The notes below the pieces were generated by a model that did not search any database, was not told the origin of the DNA, and saw only the letters and a program-made list of their open reading frames with translations. Below are positions 1 to 10,883 of a stretch of DNA of 64,000 bases, one piece after another. A program made the position numbers and the translations under genes. Numbering within the stretch: position 1 is the stretch's first letter; each line of letters starts with the position of its first letter. This DNA comes from Begonia masoniana (Eukaryota; Streptophyta; Magnoliopsida; Cucurbitales; Begoniaceae), in the NCBI GenBank assembly GCA_022432975.1, contig CM039505.1, positions 49,931,897-49,995,896 on the forward strand, written 5' to 3'.

Positions 1-1
1 A

Positions 2-136
2 CAATTATTTTTCCCAACCGTGAGACAGCTCTTGAATTCAGAGGCTGGAGGGACTGAGGGCAAAGCCTTTGCAACTCCCGAGAAGCACCAGCGAGACATT
101 CCATTGATACTTACGAGACCAGCTCTAATAGTTTGA
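2..136 (+). CDS. possible C-terminal exon of an unidentified gene (partial)
   Basis: One frame stays open from base 2 through 44 codons to a TGA at 134-136 and ends in RDIPLILTRPALIV. The base composition is clearly richer in G and C than the AT-rich DNA that follows, which is what a terminal exon running into a 3' UTR looks like. The start of the gene lies outside the window. I do not recognise the protein and claim no function. A random open frame of this length is quite possible, so the call rests only on composition and position at the edge. Confidence 0.3.
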   Translation, partial: QLFFPTVRQLLNSEAGGTEGKAFATPEKHQRDIPLILTRPALIV

Positions 137-3100
137 CCTTGGCAGTTGCTTGGGTTTTCGATATAATTTGCATGGTTTCTACTCCTTTCCTATGTCTTTT
201 TTGAATCAACATCATGATTAACTCGTTTGTCTATTTATATATATATACTCCCATCTAATTGATTTCTCTATTATATTATACTAGTTTTACACTAATAAAT
301 TAATTACACGTTAGTATTTCATCAGAACGTAGAATCAGAATCGACCAGACTTGAGCTTGGAGGTACTATGTGATGCAACTGCCATGCAACCAAATAAGAA
401 TTTATTGGGTAGAACTTATACAACACTGAAGTTAACTGATGATAAGATGATTAATTTAGATATTATTCGATGCTGAGTTGACAAATTTAGTTATATTTTA
501 GTTTCATTGAAAGTTATTTTGTAGAAGTTAGATTGTAGGAAGAAAGAATGTGCATCTTAGTCCTCAAATTTAGAGGTGAAGAGCGAATAAGTTCGTAAAT
601 TTTTTGCTATGGTTGATTCCAAAGAAAAACAATTTTCGTTGGAACGGTTTTTTGTAATTTTAATGTTGAGTTTTTCAGTTTTTTTCTTTAAAAAAATTAT
701 TAAATTGTCAAACTCATTCTAATAGATTTTTTGTAATAGATTTTTTTTTTTAATCAGTTATTAGGTAAGATCACGTAACAAAAAAGTGATTTATTCGGTG
801 ATTCTCCTGCGATAAAGACTTGATTGCTTATATCCTTCGTTTCAAAGAATTATTTGCATAAAAGAAAAAAATTCAAGTACTTACATACTATCTGAGTCTC
901 GGTTTCACAGCCTTGAGATTTGGTTTAATCCAAAAATAACAATTATTATTTTGGATTGGGTTTGAGTTGGACCAGATGTCATTTGAAAATGTGATGGACT
1001 GGTTTGAGTTGATTCTTTTAGTTGTAGCCTACCGAACTAAGAATGTCCAAAATATTTTAATATCAAACTGAACCGAACCAAATCAAACCGGATGAAGTAT
1101 GAGGTGTGGGCATTATATTTATTTTTAGTAATAATGAATAAAAGGCGAGTGCATTGTATGGATTCAACAATGGTAGCGCTGGTTACTCCTCTTCATCAAG
1201 TTCGTTCTGGGTTACAATGTCACATTGTTTATTTCCGCTTCAATCGATGACTTATTTTTGGTTAAATCTTGTAAATATTTTAGTTAAATCTTGATTGACT
1301 GCCGAGGGAAGGAAAATATCAACTTTAACATGTAACAAAATTTTGTAAAAATATCAACTTTAACACATACTCTTGCTTAGTCTTCCAATTTTTTGACATT
1401 TAACGTATAATTTTGTAAAATATCGACAAATAGATAAATTTATTAATATTTTTAATAAAATAGAAACAAAATTTAAAAAATATTGGCATAACATTTATCT
1501 TATTTTTTGTTATGTATGCATCATGGATTCAATATTTAAATTAAAAGGAGTATGCATTATGCTCAATAGAATTTATACAATTTATATATTGTACATTTAA
1601 TTGTCAGTGATAACATAACAAATAGAGTTGTTAATTTATATGTTAATTAGGAAATAAAATATTTAATGTTAATCGTTATTATCCACGACCTCCAAATACC
1701 GAGAGTTATCCTAGTTAGTAGTGGTGGTGGTGGAGGTAGTTTTAGTGAACAATATAGTATTAATAATTACAAACTTAAAATTATTCTACTCAATTTCTTC
1801 TTTACTTTATAAATTAATTTTTTTAACATACTAAAATATATTGGATTTATTTGAAAATATCATGGGTATATAATAGAAATTTTTTTTGTAATTTTCTAAA
1901 ACTTGTATGATTTTTTATAATATTTTTATAAATTACTAAAATAAAATTACAATAAATCGTACATGTGTTAAAAAATCATGAGAATTTTCAGATTATTTTC
2001 TCATTAAGTATTGAACATGTGGTAAAAATTTCAAATGAATCCAATATCTTTTGGTGATTGTTTAAATGAGAATTTAACGAAATTGTTGATGTAAGATCAA
2101 AACGAATAACAGAATCAAAATACAAGATTTGATTTGCCGATTTTTTTAGTACATGAGGCAAACTGAAATAAAGTACAGCATTGTTTTCTTGAGTTATTAT
2201 ATAACACGACTAGTAAATTTGTCGATCCTTCTAATAGAAATGTCATTATAAGAAAAATTTATTATTTCGAATTTATATAATTTTTTTTAAATTTTTTCTT
2301 ATAATTTAATATATCGTTCATCATTGCCGTAACCGACAAGTTTATAATAGGTAATCGAGCAATGAATGATATTGCACCAAATAATAGGCTACTTCAAATA
2401 TTACTTTTTTGATAATAGGGAGATAAAAGTAATATACATGATAGAAATTTGGATTACATGCTTATTTCAAGTAATCTTCACATAGTTTAATATCTTATGT
2501 CTATGAATCTAAAAAAGTGTTAAATTTTTGACAACTCAAAAAGCTTATCAATGACCTAGGCACCTTTCTTTAGAGCACAAATTATGGGTACCAACTTTAA
2601 AGATTAGTTAGTTTAAAAATGATGATTAGAGACAAATTAGAGCTTAAAACTCACCAATCAACCAAAAGCAAACATTCTTAAAGAACAAATATTGTCTCCA
2701 ATGTGGTCTGAATCCAGGTTTTGGCAAATATAACTCGACCTTGTTGCTTGAAAACTGGAACATTTTAAACTCAACATCTCAGCTTTGAAACAAAAAATAG
2801 TTGCATGGCATCATTGTGAAAACCGTAAATTGAGTGTTATGATGCTCATATAGTCACTGTGCCACTCATGTTCACCTACTTGGTGATATGGCAGGAGGAG
2901 TGAAAATAACTCTGAATGCTCAGCGATATTCAGTCGATGCAAATTTGTGTAAAATGTAACCCAAAAACCAATAAGGGAGCAATCCGACTGATTTCACAAA
3001 TATCCTGCTTTATCAACACAGAAAAAGTGTAAAAGTGAGTTGGCCAGGGGTTATTTCCTCAATCAATCATAGTTCAAATTATAAGGAAAATAACAAAAAC

Positions 3101-3226
3101 AAATCAAGAATCATTGTTCTCGATAAGTATTTCCTTGATCTTCTTTTTATCGTTCAGCAACTTCTAAACTGAATTAAATTAAATTAAATTAGATTGAGAC
3201 AAAAAAAAGTAAGCCAAAAAAAAGGT
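137..3226. other. AT-rich intergenic DNA
   Basis: No open frame with recognisable similarity is seen here. It holds a small foldback (1838-2047, listed separately), a short direct repeat around 1310-1370 (a motif containing atatcaactttaaca appears twice), a GGT-rich run near 1720, and presumably the 3' UTR and downstream region of the CIP111-like gene at its right end, whose stop codon is at 3227-3229 on the minus strand. No clear polyadenylation signal could be assigned. Confidence 0.6.
1838..2047. repeat. small foldback repeat related to the 10.9-12.7 kb palindrome
   Basis: The segment opens with atattggattt and closes with aatccaatat, so its ends are inverted. Its right arm (about 1940-2047, through ttcagattattttctcatta and gtggtaaaaattt) closely resembles the interior arms of the large foldback at 10884-12723. 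It is probably a short, older member of the same non-autonomous family. No target-site duplication was found. Confidence 0.55.
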
Positions 3227-6200
3227 TCACCAGAAAGAAAACCGGCTTGATTGAGCTGCACAATGCTCAGGTCCGACTTCAGATCCCATATTATTAGAGA
3301 CGACAAACCTTTGAAACTTGTTTGACAATTCTAGGTAGGAATCAGTTTCTGATGGCGTTACCAATTCAATTGCAGTCTTCAACTGATGCATTGTTATTTC
3401 TGAAGCGTCCGGGTTCTCCTGATAATGCACGGCAGCAATTAACAGAAGAATCTTATATTAAAACAGAAATTAAAGAAACTATCCATAGTTCTATGGCTAC
3501 CTCTATGGCAACAAGACCTGCCTGGTTGCAGATGAATGATATGTCAGCCCCAGTGTAGCCTTTGGTGAGATCAGCAAGCTCACCTACATTGACATGAGTG
3601 CTGCAAGGAATTTTGCGCAAATGAACGCAGAATATCTCTTCTCGATCAATTCTATTTGGAAGCCCAACATTCAGCACCCGGTCAAAGCGTCCTGCCAATA
3701 GTTCATAATCAGTTTTTTAGGACAGTAGCTTGGATTGCAATAACTTGTGCAATAAAAATAAATTATTGACAAGGAAAGCAGGTTCTCTTGACATTTGTTT
3801 ACAAAACATTCTCTTAGGTTGTTTAGAAAACATTCTTATAAATTCTTAATTTTTTCATAATTAAAAATATCAAATTTTTTATTTCTCGTAAAAGATATAA
3901 TTATAATCAGTTTAGTTGAGATGGGATAAATTTTTGTGACTGACAGAGTGAAATGAAATGCCAAAGTTAGACCTGTTGCCTCTAAACAATTTCATTATTT
4001 TCTTCAAATTACCATCTTAAAGACAGACTTCATTCTTTTTAGTTCTCTTTTGCACTTCTAAAAAGAAATCTTAGTTCTTCCATGATCAAATCGAAATTTG
4101 TGTTCCCATTTAAAAGCCTCTTAAGTTCCTCAAATGTTAATCATAAGGGAAGGAAGACGGTATAAGATATATATATAGAGAGAGACAGAGAGAGACAAAG
4201 AGAGAGAGACCAGGTCTTAAAAGAGCTGGATCAATCTTATCCGGCCGATTTGTAGTAGCAATCACAGTAACATTAACTCTCTCGTGCAAACCTATAAACA
4301 ACGGATTTGCAAACAGTTAAAAACACATAATACAGAAACCATTTTCATAAATACAAAGTCAATCAATATACATTCATGTAAACTAGATAGAGCTGTCTTT
4401 CAAAATTCAATGGGAGACATAGAAGAAAACTATGTTAAACAAGGTATATTCTGTATCTTATTGTAAAATGCATCACTCACCATTCATTTCAATAAGAAGT
4501 TGACTGATAACTCTATTGGAAACTGAGCCACCCTCACTTTCCTCTCCACGAATGGTGGCTAAACCATCTATTTCATCGAAAAATATGATTGAAGGTGCAT
4601 TTGCCCGAGCTTTCGCAAACAGGGATTTTACAGCCTTCTCAGACTCACCAACCCACTTGCTGAAAAGCTCTGGACCCTTCACGGCGAGGAAATTCAGCCC
4701 CGCTTCAGAAGCTACAGCTCGTGCCATCAGAGTTTTGCTGCAACCAGGAGGGCCAACTAACAAGACTCCTGTTACAGGTCGAGTACCACTGCGTTCAAAT
4801 GCTTCTTTATGTTTTTGTGGCCATTCTACTGCTTCCATCAGTTGTCTCTTGACCTCCCTTTGGCCACCCACATCTTCCCATTTAACTTTTGGAACCTCAA
4901 TTATGACCTGTACATGTTAAATCAGAATATTGGGTGAATTAGATAAAGTTGGATGTCATCATAAGATGCAGTAAAAATTTAGTTGAATCGCCATTTTCAA
5001 AAGGTAAAATAATTTTTCTTTCTTGCACAAATAAGGCTGACAGCAACTTTGGTCAAATGGAAGCCATTGTTACATCTCATATCTTCACAAAATGATTTAC
5101 TGAATTTTCAACAAAAAAGCCCGCAAGGAAAGAAGATCGGTATAAGATCTCACATGATTAAAACAAGAAAACATTATAGAATGAAGAGAAGCCAACCAAC
5201 AATATCATGTCTAAAAGTCACAAAAGAAATAAAACAATGATGTTCAGATAATAAATGTCTAACAGAACAAAACATATATTGCCGTTATAGTGTGCCAATA
5301 ATAATGCTTGGTAATAGGGTATAATGATAAATGAAAGGACTGACGATGACTACTAGTTTGAGTCTAGAGGGTTCATTGGCTGATAATGAAGCAAAATTAA
5401 AAGTTGGAATACATGGACTGTACCTCTCGCATGGCGCTTGGTTTCACTTTCATCCTGGCCTCCTCAAAGTCTTCAAAAGTCACTTTTGATACTCTTTCTT
5501 TATCAAAGTGCATCAAACAAACCATAGCTGCCTCATTGCAAAGGGCAGCCAGATCAGCACCAACAAAGCCATGTGTAACCTCAGCAAGATGTCGAACTTG
5601 TGAGTCAAGAAGTGAATGTTTCCTTTCACTGAGAAGAGCAAGCAATATATCCAATCTTTGCTTAGGGGATGGCACTCCTACATGTGGAAATCAATAAAAA
5701 ATTATAAATAAAAAAGATGAGTGATAAATCTCTCAAAATGCATAACTGCAGAGTGTTCGATGCAATCCCTAACTACTCTTTGCAAATGTAGACTCATCCC
5801 TGGTTAGAAAGCACAAAAAAAAGGAAAGAAAGCACAAAAAAAGGACAGAAAGCTAAGTTAAACATTGACGGCTCATTATGCTGTTGAAAAGAAAGAAAAT
5901 TTATCATTTTAACATTTATAATAAAAGCAAATCCAAAATCTGCAAGTAAGAAGTCCATAACGCTCCAGTGTCAATTTAAACTATCAAGGTTTAGGGTCGA
6001 TAAAGAGTTTCTCTACAAAACTAAAATAGAAATATCATATTCTCTTATCATTAAAAAAATCTTCAAAAGGCTTCCAAATTCACAAAACAACCATCCTACT
6101 GTTCATCATCTTTGATAAAAAATGTGAAACAATTGAGCCGAAATCCAAGGCTTATAACTTGGTGGTCAAAATGGTGTGTGAACATTTGCAGTCTGCAGAT

Positions 6201-9200
6201 GTAATAAAAGGGCCAAAAAAATTAGATATAATCTCCCGAAGCAACAACTCGAAGCATGAATTTAGAGAGAAACAACTTTTGTAGAATAATTGGAAAAACA
6301 AACCGCAACTAGAGAAATGGTGTCTTCACATAATGATGTAATATTCTACTGTTTAATGACTTTGGTAACTAACAATAGTTGGTATCACCTCTAAACACTC
6401 CTGTCGCCTTTTAGACAAGAATGTCATGGATTCTCGGAAAAAAAAAAAAAAACCAGCAAAAGGGAGCACATTTGGCATCTTAAATAAAAGAGTTACGTTC
6501 TTAATAGAGGAACATACATTACAAAAGATTTTAACTTACGTATTTCAATTTCTTTGTCAAATTTACGTCTGAGTGCATGATCAATAGTATCAGGCCTACT
6601 AGTAGCAGCAATCACAATAAACCCATCAGTTTTGCCAATCCCATCCATCAGATTCCATAATGTAGCAACCGTTCTTTGAGATAGAGCTTCAACTCTGTCA
6701 TTTCTTACAGGTGCAATAGCATCTAACTCGTCCATAAACACCTGTTATGGAGTTTATAATTACAAACTCAGATAAATGAATGTGAATAAATGATAAAAAA
6801 TTACATAGAGGTAAAAGCATATAATAAATAAGCAACCAAAATCCAGTTCTAGCTATATGTGCTACTTTACTCTCAAATTATTTCTAGTTTATTATGTAGA
6901 TAAATGCACAAAGTACGTGATAATAACTTTACAATATAATACTTGCTGCTAACATTACATAAATAATTCACAGATTTAAGAACCAACAGGTTCAATGTCT
7001 AGCCGCTGTTAAACATTGAATATTAGAAATTCCTTAGAGAAAATTGTGAATTCAAAGAAAATGAGTCTAGAATCTTACCACAGAAGGTGTAGCTCGCATG
7101 GCAGATTCAAAAATCTCATTCAGCGCTTGTTCACTTTTCCCGTAATATCGTCTAATAAATTCAGGTTCATTCAAGGAGAAAAAATTGACACCAACGTCAT
7201 AAGCACATAATCTCACAAGAGAAGTCTTTCCCGTACCAGGTGGACCATGAAGCAGTACTCTCTTCGGAGTTTGTAAACCAAAACTAAAATCATTATGCCA
7301 ATTACAATGTTTCAAGATAAGAATACGGAATAGTTGAAAAAGATATAAGCATTACTTATGAAATTTGAAAATCAAAGGCTCAAAAAAATGATTGTAAAAA
7401 AAGATATGCTTGTATAACCATATTATTTTTAAGCAAGTAATGTGTCTTATATAATAAAGAAATAAATATTTTGGTTCAATATCTAAAATCATAAAATAGA
7501 CGGAACTAGTTAAATATTTGATTAAAATTTAGAAACAAGCTTTAATAAAGAAAACAATTCCCCTTCAAAACTATGCAAACATGCAATTCCAATGTCACAT
7601 TTGAATTGCTTCTCGTAAAATAAGTCGTTGCTAAAATATATTTCAAACCAATAAATGTAATAGAAATACTCTGTTTTCATTTAGCAGACTTGCTAGGCTA
7701 AGACATAACTACAATAAAGAAAAAAAATCTAAAAAAGAAAAATCAAGATTATAAAGAAGAATCACAACAATGAGCATAACATTATTGAAACGTGCCGTGG
7801 AAAAAACAACTCTCAATAAATTGCTCACGATAACAGGAACAATAAAAATGCAAGTAAATATTCTGAGAGCCTCAACATACCTAGACAGTGTGTTTCCAAA
7901 TCGCGCAGTCATGATATCCTTTAACACTGAATATTCTTCGGAAAGTCCACCTAATTTTGAAATTTTCCCTTTGACTTTAAGATCTTTACTTCCAAGATCT
8001 AAACTAGTTGAAATTCCATTTGGCATCAATGTAGGCATACTAGTTGATGACGAGACGTGGAATAATACTCTTGTTTGAGTAGTTATAGTCAACGCATAAT
8101 TTCCAGGCTCTTGTAACTCAGAAGCTTCATGCATAAAGTCATGACTTTTGTCATTCATATCGCAATTGGCATTATCGGATGACAGCGCTGTGGCACCAAC
8201 AACACAAAAAGTGCAAAGCTCTGAAAGCACTGGTATGATTACAAGATTTCCCCGAAGTAAACAACGAGAATGTAACCATGACATAGCGCAGGTTTCCATA
8301 ATCTTTTTGGCAGTCTTATCCTCTAGTATCTCCTTAATACGAGATGGATCGGAAGATGAAATTTTCAGATTTGATGAACTAAATGCTGATTCTTCACTTA
8401 CCGATGAACTTAATTTTCTAGTACTAGGCGAGCGAAGCTTTGACTGATGCAATGGAGTCTCAGGTGATGCAACTTTTTCATTTTCATTTTCATTTTCACC
8501 ATAAGATTTTTCAAGATGAAAGTTACTGGAAGACAACATATTACTGTTCAACGTTTGTCTACCATCAGAAGAAAGAAACTCTAGATACAATTCCTTGCAT
8601 GTTCGAAAAAAGCCAACCTCATTGGCATTTTGTTTCTTCCCCCCAGTTACCATCCCAGAGTTTGATTGATTTCGTAGAGGGTATACAAACAAATTCCTCC
8701 CGGATGGTGGGCATCCCAAGGTATGTGAAAGGTTTGAAGACAATCGCACTCCGTCCTTCAAAACCTGAGCAACATGTAATATCCTCACACAATTGTGGCA
8801 ATATTCAATAGAAAATGAATAATGAAGCAACTGGAAACAAATCAAAATCCAATAAAATAGAAATAATAATTTAAAAATAAATATAACTTTAAAAAAAAAA
8901 AGAGTAACATATAGAATTCCAATCCTACAAATCATCTTATTCCCTCTAAATGAGTAAATAAAAGTAAATAATAAGCCTATCTTATTATCAATTGAAATTT
9001 TACATGAACTCAGAATATTGGTGATCTCTAGTTCTATCTAATATAATATCATCACTGCATCTCCTCTATAATTAAATACTCGAAAGCACAACCTAATGAT
9101 TTAAAGTAAATACGGCGACCATATGAGATAATTTGTGAAGAACATATAACCACTTCCCATATTCTCATATAACTAACACCTTTGTTTTTGCTTTCTTTTT

Positions 9201-9880
9201 CCTTCTGTTTTCTCTTTTTCATCTATCATTACCAATTGCATAATATATTAGAACCATAAATTAACCGACGAAGTGAATAGTAAGCCATCCAAACCTTAAC
9301 AGAAGGATAAATGGTCGCAAGTGCAAAGTAGTTTCCTGGTTCATTAGCCAACCTATCTGGATTATCAACCTCAAAAGATCTAACACTTCCATCTCCTAAT
9401 GATGAAAGAGGAAATCCATTTGAAAATTTTGCTCTTTGTGCAATGAGCGATACCTGCCATCAAGTCCAATCAGAAAACTCTCATTCACCTAACTACATAT
9501 ACTCAGAACATCTTTTGTTTATGCTACCACATTGATCTGATTAAAATGCGACCACAATTTGATAACAGAGAAAGTAAGAGGGTACCAACCGAAACGATAG
9601 CCCCGGGAACAAGAGATGAAGCAACCATGGAAGACTCTGAGAGCCAAATCTTACAGCCTTTGAAGCCAGCTTCCACATCAATCACCCGGCCTAGGAATGC
9701 TGACTTTCCTATCAATGAAGGAAACTTATTAGAAGCCTCTTCAAGATAAGACACCAAATCCTCATCCTCAAATTCCGGATTTGTGGTTGGGTTCAAATGG
9801 AACGGCCGGGGAGAATGAATCTGGTCCGAGATGGATAATCTGGACTGTGCTTTTGAAGACTTCTTAGTCTTTAAAGGCAT
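3227..9880 (-). CDS. CIP111: CIP111/AFG2-like tandem AAA-ATPase, ten coding exons
   Basis: Exons (minus strand, 5' to 3'): 9590-9880, 9295-9453, 7881-8764, 7079-7283, 6540-6741, 5424-5677, 4481-4907, 4211-4291, 3501-3691, 3227-3418. All introns are GT-AG, and the lengths sum to 2886 nt, giving 961 aa with phases that close. The N-terminal region (about 1-400) is followed by AAA domain D1: Walker A GPPGTGKT at 458-465 and Walker B VFMDE at 514-518. D2 has Walker A GPPGCSKT at 717-724 (the C-S variant is, from memory, typical of this family), Walker B IIFFDE at 772-777 and SRH ATTNRPD...LLRPGRFDR around 819-839. The family comprises Cdc48-related hexameric ATPases; Arabidopsis CIP111 was found as a calmodulin-interacting protein, and yeast Afg2 acts in 60S ribosome maturation. 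Odd points: D1 reads ALRRKFD where PGR is expected, and the D1-D2 linker is short compared with remembered orthologues (Arabidopsis about 1020 aa). The start is the first ATG of exon 1, whose codon is also retained in the copy at 49.79 kb. Confidence 0.9.
4165..4210. repeat. AT/AG microsatellite next to a CIP111 splice donor
   Basis: A short (AT)n run passes into (AG)n and ends directly at 4210, where the minus-strand donor of exon 8 (g|gtctct) begins. The intron therefore starts with a CT-rich simple repeat. Length variation here could alter the donor context; this is inference. Confidence 0.6.
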
Positions 9881-10494
9881 AGTTGCACAGTCAATTAGCT
9901 CCTATTTTTCTAGCTTCATGCAAGGTCTCTGAAGAAATTAAGGTGATGGCTAGTGAAATTACAGAAATATAAGCTCGTTCAGCACAATCAGTTGCTTTCC
10001 GCTGAAACAAAGCAGAGCTACACGGATTAAACAAAGAATCACTTTCTACGTAATAAGCCCTATAAAAACTAAGGAAGCATATTGCTTCCATTCACTAGCA
10101 AATTTTATGCATATTTCAAACAAAAACCAGTAAAATCAGTTTATCAGAAAAAAGTATGAAGCAAGCTGAAAAAATCTTAACCCAACTCAATCAAAGTAAA
10201 TCAAAGAACCTCGGTTCCAATCGAAAGTGAGACTCTCAAAAAATATTTATTAAGAGGAATTCTTTAGTATTCAGAACTTAATTGAATCGTGCGTTTGGGT
10301 CTTGTAATCTCATATACTCTTCAAAATTCTGAGCGAATCCTGATTAATCGAGAAAGAACCGAAGAATTGATTCATAGGTCTCGTTTCTTTATTCCAAACT
10401 TTTCAGAAATAGATGCAAAAATCGATAACGTTCGCGATTAGCGGATTAAAAAGGAAATAAAATACAGAATATGAAAGAGCAGAGACTAGAGAGC

Positions 10495-10713
10495 TTACCT
10501 CCGGGCTTCGTCCTTCACAGGCTCACAAAGAAGCCGAAAAGGAGATCGAAGAGAGAGTGCGACTGTAGTGTATAGAATAATCGAGAGGCGTTTGTCGAAG
10601 CTGAGGACGAAGAGAATAGAAGAGAAGAGAAGAGGCGTCTGTGGAAGTCGAGGACTCACCGGCGTCTGTGGAAGTCGAGGACTCACCGGCGTCTGTCGAA
10701 GTCGAGGACTCAC
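10495..10713 (-). CDS. upstream ORF in the CIP111 leader (72 codons)
   Basis: An ATG at 10713 opens a 72-codon frame inside the presumed first leader exon. Its first 30 residues are three copies of a nine-residue unit (SPRLPQTPV, the first with R in place of P5), translated from the 27-bp tandem repeat; the rest is hydrophobic and unremarkable. If the leader is spliced at about 10500 the frame would enter the next segment instead of stopping at 10495. Such a frame could reduce translation of the main ORF, but nothing shows that it is translated. Confidence 0.3.
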   Translation of the reverse strand: MSPRLRQTPVSPRLPQTPVSPRLPQTPLLFSSILFVLSFDKRLSIILYTTVALSLRSPFRLLCEPVKDEARR

Positions 10714-10728
10714 CGGCGTCTGTCGAAG
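10632..10728. repeat. 27-bp tandem repeat, 3.6 copies
   Basis: Units at 10632-10658, 10659-10685 and 10686-10712 plus 16 bp of a fourth. Copies differ at one position (gtctgtgg versus gtctgtcg). A period of 27 keeps the minus-strand reading frame open. It lies at the upstream end of the presumed CIP111 leader, so it may sit in the first exon or straddle the transcription start. Confidence 0.9.
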
Positions 10729-10883
10729 AGGAGTGAACTGTTTGTAGAGAACTGAAGACGTTAAACCTTAAAGAATAGGTTAATAAATTAGGGTTTAAGC
10801 GGTTGGGTTCGGTTCTGTTTTAGTAATTTTGTGTCCTTAAACCTAAAACCCGAATCGATAACTTCTGTTTGTGATAAATAAAA

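Larger units (their letters stand above)
9881..10745 (-). promoter_or_regulatory. probable CIP111 5' leader with leader intron
   Basis: A strong donor (ag|gtaagc on the minus strand, exon edge at about 10500) lies about 620 bp upstream of the ATG, and a candidate acceptor (aaaatag) lies near 9903. The simplest reading is a first non-coding exon of about 10500-10740, an intron of about 600 bp, and a short second leader segment ending at the ATG at 9880. Large parts of this interval (9877-10228) recur in the permuted copy at 49787-50147. Transcript ends cannot be seen from the sequence. Confidence 0.5.

Noticed and set aside
7709..7880. Extension of CIP111 exon 3 into the open intron sequence
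   Set aside because: The frame continues past 7881 but becomes hydrophobic and AT-rich, while a good donor (ag|gtatgt) at 7880 gives the correct phase to the next exon's Walker A.
3227..9880. CIP111 as a pseudogene
   Set aside because: Isolated exons look like fragments, but all nine introns have GT-AG borders and the phases sum to one uninterrupted 962-codon frame (including stop). The D1 oddities are noted, but the frame is intact.
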